A DNA stretch of 64,000 nt, taken from contig JANLFK010000003.1 in NCBI GenBank assembly GCA_024655945.1, positions 248,001-312,000 of the forward strand. The letters are read 5' to 3'. The notes beneath the pieces were generated by a model that saw only the letters and a program-made list of their open reading frames with translations, searched no databases and was not told where the DNA came from. Origin of the DNA: a candidate division KSB1 bacterium (GTDB taxonomy: Bacteria > Zhuqueibacterota > Zhuqueibacteria > JANLFK01 > Oleimicrobiaceae). The translations under genes and the position numbers were made by a program. Shown here piece after piece: positions 52,997-62,044 of this stretch (position 1 is the first letter of the stretch; every line of letters begins with the position of its first letter).

Positions 52997-54433
52997 ATGG
53001 AAACACGCATGCTCCTATCGTCGCTTGACAAACCTCTCTGCAACTGTGGCATCGTCGGAGTGTACGGGCACCCTGAGGCTGCGCGGCTGGTTTACCTTTG
53101 CCTCTACGCCCTGCAGCACCGCGGGCAAGAGAGTGCAGGAATAGCCGCCAGCGACTTTATGCGCATGCGCCGGCATGCGGGGTTGGGCCTTGTCGCCGAC
53201 GTGTTTTCCGACGCCTCCACCCTGTCGGCCCTTGCGGGCTCGCTGGCAATCGGGCACAACCGCTATTCCACTACCGGCTCCACGCAGCTTGCCAATGCCC
53301 AGCCGATCGTGGTGAATGCCCACGACGGCCCCCTGGCTATTGCCCACAACGGCAATCTGGTCAATTCGGGTTCCTGTCGGCGCCGGCTGGTGCGGGATGG
53401 GGCCATTTTCCAGACGAGTACCGACACCGAGGTCGTCTTGCACCTCATCGCCCGCTCCAAACGGGCCACCTTGGTGGAGCGCCTGATGGAGGCTCTCGGC
53501 CAGGTGCAAGGGGCCTACTCACTGGTCCTCATGAACCGCACCCAGCTCATTGCCGTGCGCGACCCGCGCGGTTTTCGACCGTTGTCCTTGGGATGCAAGG
53601 ACGACGCCTACGTGGTCGCCTCCGAGACCTGCGCCATGGATTTGATAGGAGCAGAGTACCTCAGGGAGGTGGAGCCCGGCGAGGTGCTGGTCAGCGACCG
53701 CGACGGGCTGCACAGCCTGCGGCTGCCTGAGCAGGCTCCGCGCGCGGCGTGCATCTTTGAGTTCATCTACTTTTCGCGTCCGGACAGCAAAATCTTTGAC
53801 GAAAACGTCGACAAGTGCCGGCGCAAATTGGGCAAGACGCTGGCGTTAGAGCATCCGGCGGATGCCGACATTGTCATCGCCGTGCCGGACTCCAGCAACA
53901 CGGCGGCCGTGGGCTATTCGCGACGCTCGGGGATCAAGTTCGAGCTGGGGCTGATTCGCAACCATTACATCGGCCGCACCTTCATCCACCCGGAGCAGGA
54001 TGTGCGCGACTTTAGCGTGCGCGTCAAGTTCAATCCGGTGCGCGGGGTGCTCGAGGGGCGCAGGGTGGTGATTGTGGAGGACTCGATCGTGCGCGGCACC
54101 ACCCTGAAACACCTCGTGGGCATGGTGCGCGCCGCCGGGGCAAAGGAAGTCCACGTGCGCGTCACCTCGTCGCCCATCATTTCCCCTTGCTACTACGGCA
54201 TGGATTTTCCCACCCGGGACGAGCTCATCGCCTCTTCGCGCACCGTGGAGGAGATCCGCCAATTCATTCGCGCCGACACGCTCGGCTATCTCTCGATGGA
54301 GGGGATGCTGGCTTCGGTTCCCCAGGAGCGGGGCGGCTACTGCCACGCCTGTTTTGACGGCAACTACCCACTGCCGCCTGAGCGCGTCAGCAAGTTCCAA
54401 CACGAGCAAGAGTGCTGGGTGCCTCATCAATGA
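52997..54433 (+). CDS. purF: amidophosphoribosyltransferase
   Basis: 478 residues. First committed step of purine synthesis, PRPP plus glutamine. The N-terminal nucleophile Cys17 (CGIVGVYG) is preceded by 16 residues, implying a cleaved propeptide as in B. subtilis. Glutaminase motifs ALQHRGQESAGIAAS and GHNRYSTTGS follow. The PRPP loop is VVIVEDSIVRGTTL. Cysteines in AACIFEFIYFSRPDS, ISPCYYGMD and CHAC fit the Fe-S cluster form. It is separated from the other purine genes (62-64 kb) by the lipid/ftsY block. Confidence 0.97.
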   Translation: METRMLLSSLDKPLCNCGIVGVYGHPEAARLVYLCLYALQHRGQESAGIAASDFMRMRRHAGLGLVADVFSDASTLSALAGSLAIGHNRYSTTGSTQLANAQPIVVNAHDGPLAIAHNGNLVNSGSCRRRLVRDGAIFQTSTDTEVVLHLIARSKRATLVERLMEALGQVQGAYSLVLMNRTQLIAVRDPRGFRPLSLGCKDDAYVVASETCAMDLIGAEYLREVEPGEVLVSDRDGLHSLRLPEQAPRAACIFEFIYFSRPDSKIFDENVDKCRRKLGKTLALEHPADADIVIAVPDSSNTAAVGYSRRSGIKFELGLIRNHYIGRTFIHPEQDVRDFSVRVKFNPVRGVLEGRRVVIVEDSIVRGTTLKHLVGMVRAAGAKEVHVRVTSSPIISPCYYGMDFPTRDELIASSRTVEEIRQFIRADTLGYLSMEGMLASVPQERGGYCHACFDGNYPLPPERVSKFQHEQECWVPHQ

Positions 54434-54470
54434 GTGGAGATTTCCGGCTCGGTTTGACGAGGAATGAGCG

Positions 54471-55430
54471 ATGGGGGCAGTCGTGAAACGCGCGTTGCGC
54501 TTGCTGGATTTTGTCTTTGTGCTTCGTCCCACACTCATGTTTCCGGTGTGGACCGTGTTCTTGGCTGGGCATGCGGCACAGCTCCGGTTCGGCTCTTGGC
54601 CGGTGCGCGTTGCCTGGCGCGCCGCGTGGGAGGTGGACTACCTGCTGGTGGGTGCCCTCCTCACGTTGTGCCTGGGCGCCACGTTCGTGCTCAATCAACT
54701 GACCGATGTGGAAAGCGATAGGCTCAACAACAAGCTGTTTCTCTTGGCCACAGGCGAGCTGACTGTCAGGCAAGCCATGGTGGAACTGGCGCTTCTCGCG
54801 GGCCTGTCTATCGGCATCGGCTTTGTGCTCAAACCGGCGCTGGGGGCAGCGCTGCTCCTCTGTTTCCTCGTCGCCGGTGTTCTCTACAGCTGCCCACCCT
54901 TTCTGTGCAAAGACCGCCCTTATGCCGGTCTGGTGTGCAACGGCCTGGGTGCGCTGGGCGTGTTCTCTACAGGTTGGCTGGTGCGGGGTCAGGTGGGCTC
55001 GGCCATGTGGCTGCACTCGCTCCCCTTCATCCTGGCCCTGTGGTCGCTATATTTTTTCACGACGCTGCCCGATGTGGAGGGAGACCGCGCGGCCGGCAAA
55101 ATGACTATCGGCGTACTGTTTGGGCCGAGGGTGTGTGCGCGCCTGGCCTTGTTGGCGGAACTGGGCACTTTGGCCACGTCGTATCTCTTGCGCGACTGGT
55201 TCATTTTCGGCCCGGCGCTGGCCGCCTTGCCCCTGTTTGTAATCGCTGCTGCGAAGGGAACTGTCGCCGCCGGGGTGCGCACCACCAAGTTCGGTTTGCT
55301 TTTCGTGGCGCTCTCTTACTGTTTTCTTTTTCCTGGTTTCCTGCTCCTTCTGGCCCTTGTGTTTGTGGCGTGCAAGTTCTATTACCGAAAGCGCTTCAAC
55401 CTCAACTACCCAAGTTTTGATGCAGGTTAG
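54471..55430 (+). CDS. UbiA-family prenyltransferase
   Basis: 319 residues with about 8-9 TM helices. The two Asp-rich sites are NQLTDVESDRLNNK (Asn75, Asp79, Asp83) and PDVEGDRAAGK (Asp201, Asp205). They bind Mg-prenyl-diphosphate, and the second resembles chlorophyll-synthase/DGGGP-synthase members. It transfers a polyprenyl chain to an aromatic or glycerol-phosphate acceptor; the acceptor is not evident. It is followed 1 nt later by a ferredoxin gene and then a geranylgeranyl-reductase-like gene. GAGGAATGAGCG leads to the ATG. Confidence 0.92.
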   Translation: MGAVVKRALRLLDFVFVLRPTLMFPVWTVFLAGHAAQLRFGSWPVRVAWRAAWEVDYLLVGALLTLCLGATFVLNQLTDVESDRLNNKLFLLATGELTVRQAMVELALLAGLSIGIGFVLKPALGAALLLCFLVAGVLYSCPPFLCKDRPYAGLVCNGLGALGVFSTGWLVRGQVGSAMWLHSLPFILALWSLYFFTTLPDVEGDRAAGKMTIGVLFGPRVCARLALLAELGTLATSYLLRDWFIFGPALAALPLFVIAAAKGTVAAGVRTTKFGLLFVALSYCFLFPGFLLLLALVFVACKFYYRKRFNLNYPSFDAG

Positions 55431-55431
55431 C

Positions 55432-55629
55432 ATGGGAAGGAAAGCCATTCGACTGAAAGACGATCTGTGTGACCTGTGCGGTACATGTGTGGCTGTCTGT
55501 CCGGCCGACGCGCTGGAACTGACCGAGTGCCGGTTGCTCATCGACATGGAGCGTTGCACGCTGTGCGCCAATTGCGTGCATGCCTGCCCCCTCGGATGCC
55601 TGGAGGTCCGCGATGAAGTCCCGGTATGA
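55432..55629 (+). CDS. 2[4Fe-4S] ferredoxin
   Basis: 65 residues. Two complete cluster motifs: CDLCGTCVAVCP and CTLCANCVHACP, each CxxCxxCxxxCP. It is a small soluble electron carrier. It starts 1 nt after the UbiA-like gene and overlaps the reductase start by 17 nt, so it is the likely electron donor for that reductase, as ferredoxin is for the archaeal geranylgeranyl reductase of Methanosarcina. Confidence 0.93.
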   Translation: MGRKAIRLKDDLCDLCGTCVAVCPADALELTECRLLIDMERCTLCANCVHACPLGCLEVRDEVPV

Positions 55630-56782
55630 CGTGGTCGTGGTGGGAGCAGGGCCCGCAGGCTCTACTGCCGCGCGGTTCGCCGCTATGGGAGGAACCAGCG
55701 TGCTCCTCCTGGAAAAAGACCGCGAGGTGGGCATTCCGGTGCGCTGCGCCGAAGGCGTGGGCGAAAAGGGGCTCCGCCAGGTCGTTGAGCCCCAGGAACG
55801 ATGGATCGATCGCGTCATCAAGGGTGCCTTTCTTTACGCGCCGAACGGCGTGCGCATCTGTTTGGAGACCAACGACATCGGCTTTATCCTGAACCGCAAG
55901 GTGTTCGACTATGACTTGGCGCGTTTGGCGGCGCAGGCTGGCGCCGAGGTGGTCAGCAAGGCTTACGTCACCAACCTGCTGCTCCGTGAGGGCCAGGTCT
56001 GCGGCATCCAGGTCAATCACCTCGGGCGCCCGCTCACCATCGAGTGCGGCATCGTCATCGGTGCGGACGGAGTGGAGTCCAGGGTGGGACGATGGGCCGG
56101 TCTGCGCACCCATGTGGGGCTGCATGACATCGAGAGCTGTGCCCAAGTGACGGCGAGCAACGTGGACATCGAAGACACCCACTGCCACTTCTTCTTCGGT
56201 CGCCAGGTCGCTCCGGGTGGATACGCCTGGGTCTTTCCCAAAGGCAATGGACTTGCCAATATCGGCTTAGGCGTGTCCGGCGACTGCGCGCGCAACAAGC
56301 CGGCGTGGGCCTACCTGGAGGAGTTCCTGGCCAAGCGCTTCCCGCGCGTGTCCGTGTTGACCGTGGTGACCGGGGGCGTGCCGGTGGCTAGACCCTTGAA
56401 GCGGCTGGTCGCCAACGGCCTCATGCTGGTGGGGGATGCAGCGCGCCAGGCAAATCCTGTCTCAGGAGGCGGCATCGTCTCCGGCATGATTGCGGCCAAG
56501 ATTGCCGGCCAGGTGGCAGCCCAGGCCATCCACCAAAGGGATGTCTCCGAGGCGCGCCTGCAGGAATATGTGACCCGGTGGCATCAGCAAGAAGGCAAGG
56601 CCCACGAGCGCTTCTACAAGCTCAAGGAGGCCATCTGGCGGCTGACTGACGAAGACCTGAACCGCACCGCCGAAGGCTACCTCCACACGGCCCCGGAGAA
56701 GCGTTCATTGCTGAGCCTGTTCGCCACGGCCTTGGTCACTCAGCCGAAGTTGATTCTTGAGGCAGCCAAGGTGTTCGTGTGA
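55613..56782 (+). CDS. geranylgeranyl reductase family FAD-dependent oxidoreductase
   Basis: 389 residues. N-terminal FAD motif VVVVGAGPAGSTAARFAA, then EVGIPVRCAEGVGEKGL. The family hallmark PxxYxWxFP is intact at residues 201-209 (PGGYAWVFP). The second FAD motif is LMLVGDAARQANPVSGGGIVSGM. Such enzymes saturate double bonds of geranylgeranyl chains in archaeal lipids, chlorophyll or quinones. The ATG at 55613 has GGAGG six nt upstream inside the ferredoxin gene. Coupled to the ferredoxin and UbiA genes. Confidence 0.94.
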   Translation: MKSRYDVVVVGAGPAGSTAARFAAMGGTSVLLLEKDREVGIPVRCAEGVGEKGLRQVVEPQERWIDRVIKGAFLYAPNGVRICLETNDIGFILNRKVFDYDLARLAAQAGAEVVSKAYVTNLLLREGQVCGIQVNHLGRPLTIECGIVIGADGVESRVGRWAGLRTHVGLHDIESCAQVTASNVDIEDTHCHFFFGRQVAPGGYAWVFPKGNGLANIGLGVSGDCARNKPAWAYLEEFLAKRFPRVSVLTVVTGGVPVARPLKRLVANGLMLVGDAARQANPVSGGGIVSGMIAAKIAGQVAAQAIHQRDVSEARLQEYVTRWHQQEGKAHERFYKLKEAIWRLTDEDLNRTAEGYLHTAPEKRSLLSLFATALVTQPKLILEAAKVFV

Positions 56783-56800
56783 GATCGCAAGGAAGTGGAG

Positions 56801-57409
56801 ATGCCGTACCTCTTTGACCCCAAAGAAAGCCGTGTCCTGACCGTGCCCAACGTGCTCACGGTACTCCGCTTTATCTTTCTGGTGCCCATCTACCTATGTC
56901 TACGGCAGAACGCGCCGCGAACGGATTTCATAGCGGCAGGGCTGATGGTGGCGGCCGCAGCCAGCGACTTTTTCGACGGGATACTTGCCCGCCATCTGCG
57001 GCAGACGTCCAATGTGGGGCGCATCCTCGACCCGCTGGCGGACAAGGTGTGCGCAATCTTCGTGCTTGCCATGCTCGTGGGCCTGGGGAGGGTGTCAAGG
57101 TGGTATCTTGCTGCAGTGGTGGCGCGCGACCTGCTCATCCTTGCCGCAGGAGCGTATCTGATTCTGGGCAAACGCTTCGTCTCCGAGTCGAATCTGGTGG
57201 GCAAGATGACCGCCGCCTCCGTGGTGCTGGTCATCCTGGCCAGCACGCTACGGCTCGGCATGGTCGCCACGTTGCTGGTGTGCCTGTCGAGTCTGCTGCT
57301 TCTGGCATCCGTGGTAAGTTACGGGCTGGTGTTCGCACGACTTGTGCGCAGTGTTCCTTCGCCGGAAAAAGTGGCAAGCGCCCGCGCCATCGAGGGGGAG
57401 AGGCTATGA
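56801..57409 (+). CDS. pgsA: CDP-alcohol phosphatidyltransferase (PgsA-like)
   Basis: 202 residues with about 5-6 TM helices. The catalytic motif DG-x2-AR-x8-G-x3-D-x3-D is complete in SDFFDGILARHLRQTSNVGR followed by ILDPLADK. N-terminal VPNVLTVLRFIFLVPIYL is typical of phosphatidylglycerophosphate synthase. It would make PGP from CDP-diacylglycerol and glycerol 3-phosphate. It is the fourth gene of the prenyl-lipid run, but pgsA next to ftsY/rimO is also common, so the link is open. The ATG at 56801 is preferred to a GTG two codons earlier. ATGA overlap with ftsY. Confidence 0.9.
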   Translation: MPYLFDPKESRVLTVPNVLTVLRFIFLVPIYLCLRQNAPRTDFIAAGLMVAAAASDFFDGILARHLRQTSNVGRILDPLADKVCAIFVLAMLVGLGRVSRWYLAAVVARDLLILAAGAYLILGKRFVSESNLVGKMTAASVVLVILASTLRLGMVATLLVCLSSLLLLASVVSYGLVFARLVRSVPSPEKVASARAIEGERL

Positions 57410-58320
57410 GTGGCGTGATTGGCCGGCTCCGCTCCGGCCTGCTGAAGAGTAGACTCGCTCTAAGCGACGGCTTGGCGCGGGTAGTGGGGACAAAGAGGCC
57501 CCTGGACAGCGAGTTTCTGGCGGAGCTGGCAGAAGTGCTCATCGCTGCGGACGTAGGTGTTGCGGCAACCGAAAAGCTTGAGGCGCAGCTGCAAGAAGCA
57601 CTCCGCACTCTGCCGACATCTGACTCGCAGCGGGTCATCAAGCTCCTACAGGAACAGCTGGTCATGCTCCTTGACGGCGGTTCTTCGGATGCGCCGGCAC
57701 CTGCCCACCGGCCGCACGTCATCCTGGTGGTCGGGGTCAACGGCACCGGCAAGACTACCAGCATCGGCAAGCTGGCCTTCTACTACCGCCAACAGGGCAA
57801 GAGGGTGCTGCTGGCGGCGGCGGACACGTTTCGCGCTGCCGCCACCGAGCAGTTGGCCATCTGGGCACAGCGGGCAGGGGCGGACATGGTACGGACCAAT
57901 CCGGGCGCAGACCCGGCAGCACTGGCCTTCGACGCGCTGAACGCCGCCATGGCGCGAGGGGTGGATGTGCTGCTTGTCGACACCGCCGGCCGCCTGCACA
58001 CCAAGGTGAACCTCATGGAGGAGGTGCGCAAGATCCGCCGCGTGCTGGACCGCCGTCTGCCTGGCGCTCCGCACGAGGTGCTGTTGGTCATCGACGCCAC
58101 CACCGGCCAGAACGGCCTGTCGCAAGCGCGGGAGTTCACCCAGGCCACCGGGGTGACCGGCATCGTGCTCACCAAGCTCGACGGCACGGCAAAGGGCGGC
58201 ATCGCGGTGGGCATCCGGCAGGAGCTCGCCGTCCCGGTGCGCTGGGTTGGCCTTGGCGAGGGCATCAGCGACCTCGCCCCGTTCGATGCGCGGGAGTTCG
58301 TGGAAGGACTGTTCGGATGA
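57406..58320 (+). CDS. ftsY: signal recognition particle receptor FtsY
   Basis: 304 residues, the NG domain without a long acidic A domain. G1 GVNGTGKTTSIGKLAF, DTFRAAATEQLAIWA, G3 DTAGRLHTKVNLMEEVRKI, G4 TKLDGTAKGG and the final VGLGEGISDLAPFD. It docks SRP-ribosome complexes at the membrane. The ATG at 57406 overlaps the pgsA stop with GGGGGAGAGG upstream; the frame stays open far into pgsA, but that part is not FtsY-like. Confidence 0.97.
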   Translation: MSGVIGRLRSGLLKSRLALSDGLARVVGTKRPLDSEFLAELAEVLIAADVGVAATEKLEAQLQEALRTLPTSDSQRVIKLLQEQLVMLLDGGSSDAPAPAHRPHVILVVGVNGTGKTTSIGKLAFYYRQQGKRVLLAAADTFRAAATEQLAIWAQRAGADMVRTNPGADPAALAFDALNAAMARGVDVLLVDTAGRLHTKVNLMEEVRKIRRVLDRRLPGAPHEVLLVIDATTGQNGLSQAREFTQATGVTGIVLTKLDGTAKGGIAVGIRQELAVPVRWVGLGEGISDLAPFDAREFVEGLFG

Positions 58321-59672
58321 AGATCGCGCCGATAGACCTGGGCTGCCCCAAGAACACCGTGGACCTCGAGAAGGTGGTGGGCCTGCTTGTCCGCCCGGAG
58401 CTGCGCATCGTTGGTGACCCGCGCGAGGCAGATGTCGTCATCATCAACACCTGCGCGTTCATCCGCCCAGCGGTCGAGGAGGCGTTAGAAACAATTATAG
58501 AGACGGCCCGGTTAAAAAAGCAGGGCATCCCCAGGGTCGTGGTCACCGGCTGCCTGCCGCAGCGCTTTGGCAGGGAGTTGGCGGGCCTGCTTCCGGAGGC
58601 CGAGCTGGTGGTCACCGCTCGCGACCCAGCCCGCATCGCCGCACGCATCCGCCGCTTTCTCGGCTTGCGCGCAACCAGGCACGAGGCGACGCGCTGGTCG
58701 TTGACGCCCCCGCACTATGCTTACCTGAAGATTGCCGGGGGGTGCGACAACCGGTGTGCCTACTGTACCATCCCGCTGATCAAGGGGCGGTACCGGAGCA
58801 AGCCGGCGGAAGCTATCATGGCGGAAGCGCGGGAATTGGTGCGCCGCGGGGCACAGGAGCTCATCGTGGTGGCACAGGACACCACGCTCTACGGCGCCGA
58901 GAGGGGAAGCCCCTCTGCCTTGCCCGAGCTCCTGCGCGCATTAGGCCAAGTGGATGGGCCCCGCTGGATCCGGCTGATGTACACCCATCCGGCTCATGTG
59001 GATGAGGCGGTGATTGCCACCATCGCCGGCGAGGAGCGCATCTGCAAGTACATCGATCTGCCGGTACAACACGGCTCCGACCGCATTCTGGCGGCGATGG
59101 GGCGCAAGACCACGAGGGCGCAGCTCGAGCAGCTGGTGCACCACCTTCGCCAGCAGATCCCCTCGCTCGCCATCCGGTCTACGGTGATGGTGGGGTTCCC
59201 TGGCGAGACCGAGGAAGACTTTGAAATGCTCCTCGACTTCTTGGAAACGGTGCGTTTTGACCACTTAGGGGTCTTCACTTACTGGCCGGAAGAAGAGACC
59301 CGAGCGGCCGCCATGGCAGGGCAAGTTCCGGAGGAAGAAAAGAATGCCCGCCAGGCTCAGGTCCTCGACCTGCAGAGCCGCATCAGCAGCGCGCGCACAG
59401 CCTCATTGCAGGGAAGGACAGTGCAGGTCCTGGTAGACGAGGTCGACAAGACCCTGGGCATCTCCTGGGGCAGGACAGAGTGGGACGCGCCTGAGGTCGA
59501 TAGTCGTGTGCGGATTGACGACATATTGGAACTGGGACACTTTGCAGCAGTTCGCATCACAGGTTCGGACGGATTTGACCTTTACGCCACCCCGGCGAGC
59601 AGGAGTAGCACGTCTGCTGCGGCTGGGGAAGGCGCGGAGTTGAACGTGCCGAGGGAAGTTTCTCGTGCTTGA
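58317..59672 (+). CDS. rimO: ribosomal protein uS12 methylthiotransferase RimO
   Basis: 451 residues. N-terminal MTTase domain with three cysteines (LGCPKNTVDLE, IINTCAFI, VTGCLPQR), the radical-SAM motif CDNRCAYCTIPLIKGRYRSK, and a C-terminal TRAM domain (about 380-435). The two clusters support methylthiolation of Asp in ribosomal protein uS12. ATGA overlap with ftsY. The last 15 or so residues (SSTSAAAGEGAEL) are low-complexity. Confidence 0.97.
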   Translation: MKIAPIDLGCPKNTVDLEKVVGLLVRPELRIVGDPREADVVIINTCAFIRPAVEEALETIIETARLKKQGIPRVVVTGCLPQRFGRELAGLLPEAELVVTARDPARIAARIRRFLGLRATRHEATRWSLTPPHYAYLKIAGGCDNRCAYCTIPLIKGRYRSKPAEAIMAEARELVRRGAQELIVVAQDTTLYGAERGSPSALPELLRALGQVDGPRWIRLMYTHPAHVDEAVIATIAGEERICKYIDLPVQHGSDRILAAMGRKTTRAQLEQLVHHLRQQIPSLAIRSTVMVGFPGETEEDFEMLLDFLETVRFDHLGVFTYWPEEETRAAAMAGQVPEEEKNARQAQVLDLQSRISSARTASLQGRTVQVLVDEVDKTLGISWGRTEWDAPEVDSRVRIDDILELGHFAAVRITGSDGFDLYATPASRSSTSAAAGEGAELNVPREVSRA

Positions 59673-59753
59673 GGAGTGGCTGGACTCATCTTGCTCAGCT
59701 TTGGCAAAGCGGCTCACTTCGTCACACCGAGCTTTCCCCGGTGGGAGGGAACG

Positions 59754-61052
59754 ATGAGAAGGGTTTTCTCACTGTTGGTCGCCACCGTGCTCCTGGTGGC
59801 TATAGTGGCACCCCCCACCTTGTTGTGGGCCCAGACAGAGATGAGCCAGGAAGCCAACGAGCTGGGGCCGCGATTTCACTTCGACGTCTCGACAATGGCC
59901 TCGCCGCAGGACTCCACCAAGAGCCGCGTGCACGTCTACGTCAAGATCACCTTCGACGAGATCCAGTTCGTGCGCAGCGATTCCGGCTACAGCGGCTCCT
60001 ACGAGGTGACGGTGGTGGTGCTCGACAAGGCGCGCGACCAGGTGGCCGGCGAGGTGTGGCGGGACGAAATGGCCACCCAGGCCTACGAACAGACCACCTC
60101 CCGGCGCGACTTTAACACCAGTTACGCCAGCTTTGACATCCCCCCTGGCGAGTACACGATGACCATCGGCGTGACCGACTTGGAGACACGCGAACGCCGC
60201 CAGGTTACGCAGCCGCTCAAGGTGCGCGACTTTCGCGCGCTGCCCCTGGCTCTCAGCGACATCACCTTCGCCTCCGTGGTGGAGAGCGACTCGCTTGGCC
60301 TGAAGTCAATTCGACCAGATGTCTCGGACAACACCATCGGCATAAGCAGGACTCTCTATGCCTGTTTCGAAATCTACACCCGGCGACCACGCCAGACTGT
60401 CACTCTTTCCTACCGCGTGGTGAACGCGCGCAACAAAGTGGTGCTGGCCCGATCCTACAAGCGCTCTCTTGCCGCCTGGCGGACGCTGGACTACTTTCCA
60501 CTCTGCCCGGACAGCTTGGGGTACGGCAGGTACACCCTCCGCCTGGAGGTGAAAGGCGACGGTGTAGACGACCAGGTGGAGAAGATGTTCAACGTGCGGT
60601 GGAGTGGTTTGCCGGCAACGGTCTCTGACTTGGACTTGGCCATCGAACAGGTCAGGTACGTGGCCGAGAAGAAGGAATACGACGCGCTCCGCAAGGCACC
60701 GGAGGAAAAGAAGCTCAGCGAGTTCATGCGCTTCTGGAAGCGCCGCGACCCAACGCCGGGTACCGAAGAAAACGAGGCCATGGACGAGCACTACCGACGC
60801 GTGGAGTACGCCAACGAACGCTTCACCGTGTTCCGCGAGGGGTGGAAGACCGATATGGGCATGGTCTACATCATCTTGGGCCCGCCCAACGACATCGAGC
60901 GCCACCCCTATCCGGCCGGGGACAAGCCGTATGAGATCTGGTACTACTATCGCATCAACAGGCAGTTCGTCTTCTACGATCCCACAGGATTTGGCGAATA
61001 CCGGCTCTTGAATCCGTATTCGCTTTACGACCTCAACCGGCTTCGCGAATGA
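59754..61052 (+). CDS. GWxTD-domain secreted protein
   Basis: 432 residues. Signal peptide at about 1-27 (LLVATVLLVAIVAPPTLLWAQ). The central region is beta-rich. The C-terminal GWxTD domain shows the motif EGWKTDMGMVYIILGPPNDIERHP, then YEIWYYYRINRQFVFYD. The domain is frequent in FCB-group genomes and its function is unknown. GGGAGGGA precedes the ATG at 59754; an ATG at 59676 adds non-signal sequence. It follows rimO after 81 nt. Confidence 0.88.
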   Translation: MRRVFSLLVATVLLVAIVAPPTLLWAQTEMSQEANELGPRFHFDVSTMASPQDSTKSRVHVYVKITFDEIQFVRSDSGYSGSYEVTVVVLDKARDQVAGEVWRDEMATQAYEQTTSRRDFNTSYASFDIPPGEYTMTIGVTDLETRERRQVTQPLKVRDFRALPLALSDITFASVVESDSLGLKSIRPDVSDNTIGISRTLYACFEIYTRRPRQTVTLSYRVVNARNKVVLARSYKRSLAAWRTLDYFPLCPDSLGYGRYTLRLEVKGDGVDDQVEKMFNVRWSGLPATVSDLDLAIEQVRYVAEKKEYDALRKAPEEKKLSEFMRFWKRRDPTPGTEENEAMDEHYRRVEYANERFTVFREGWKTDMGMVYIILGPPNDIERHPYPAGDKPYEIWYYYRINRQFVFYDPTGFGEYRLLNPYSLYDLNRLRE

Positions 61053-61080
61053 GGCAGAAGGCACTGAGTAAAGGAGGCGC

Positions 61081-62019
61081 ATGAACCCCATACGACCCCC
61101 ACGACTTCGGCCTGGGGACACCATCGGCATCGTCACCCCGGCCAGCCCCATGATCCCGGAACGGCTTGCCAAAGGCGTCGCCTACTTGCAGGAGCACGGC
61201 TTCAAGGTAATCCAGGGCGAGCATGTGTACGCGCAACGCGGTTACCTGGCAGGTACTGACCAGGAGCGCGTCGAGGACCTCAACCGCATGTTCGCCGACC
61301 CAGAGGTCAAAGCGGTGTTCTGCTCACGTGGCGGCTACGGGGTGTCGCGTCTACTTGAGCGCATCGACTATCAAGCCCTGCGTGCCAACCCGAAGATCTT
61401 CGTGGGGTACAGCGACTTGACGGCCCTTGAGCTGGCCATTTGGCGAGAGATCGGCCTGGTCACTTTTTCCGGGCCAATGGTGGCTGTGGAGATGGGCAAG
61501 GGCATTCACCCGTTCACCGAGGAGCACTTCTGGCGAATGGTCACGGCCGATGACGTCAATGGGCAGTTGCCCCACCCAGAAGGACAAGTGCTCACCTGTC
61601 TGCGCCCTGGCCGGGCACGCGGTCGTCTGCTGGGCGGCTGCCTGTCGCTGATCTCCCCGCTCATGGGGACGCCCTTCATGCCCGAGCTCGAAGGTGCCAT
61701 CCTTGTGCTTGAGGACATCGACGAGGAAGTCTATCGCATCGATCGCTACTTTGCCCAGCTCCGCAGCGCGGGAATTCTCGACCGCATAGCCGGACTGGTC
61801 TTCGGCACTTTCATCAACTGGGAGCCGAGCGAAACTGACAAGCCCTATCTGACCTTGGAACAGGTGATCGATGACTATGTGAGAGACTTGCCCATACCGG
61901 TGGCTGCAGGCCTTGCCTACGGACACGGCGAGGCCAAAGTGACCTTGCCCATCGGCGTGCAGGCGGAGCTGGATGCCGATCAAGGCACGTTGAGCATACT
62001 GGAACCTGCGGTGGCGTAG
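61081..62019 (+). CDS. S66-family LD-carboxypeptidase-like protein
   Basis: 312 residues. RLRPGDTIGIVTPASPM at the start, then FCSRGGYGVSRLLERIDY, and the nucleophile Ser in FVGYSDLTALELAI. The later acidic and His residues are in LVLEDIDEEVYRIDRYFAQL and GLAYGHGEAKVTLPIG. S66 enzymes either trim the terminal D-Ala of muropeptide tetrapeptides (LdcA) or act on microcin C-like conjugates (MccF). AAAGGAGG precedes the ATG. Together with the VanX-like gene at 62688 it suggests peptidoglycan peptide recycling. Confidence 0.92.
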   Translation: MNPIRPPRLRPGDTIGIVTPASPMIPERLAKGVAYLQEHGFKVIQGEHVYAQRGYLAGTDQERVEDLNRMFADPEVKAVFCSRGGYGVSRLLERIDYQALRANPKIFVGYSDLTALELAIWREIGLVTFSGPMVAVEMGKGIHPFTEEHFWRMVTADDVNGQLPHPEGQVLTCLRPGRARGRLLGGCLSLISPLMGTPFMPELEGAILVLEDIDEEVYRIDRYFAQLRSAGILDRIAGLVFGTFINWEPSETDKPYLTLEQVIDDYVRDLPIPVAAGLAYGHGEAKVTLPIGVQAELDADQGTLSILEPAVA

Positions 62020-62044
62020 AATCTTTGCTCTGGAGGGAGCGACC

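Noticed and set aside
56896-57405. 170-codon N-terminal extension of FtsY
   Set aside because: The in-frame sequence overlaps pgsA in another frame, is not like an FtsY A domain, and the ATG at 57406 has a good ribosome-binding site and an ATGA overlap.
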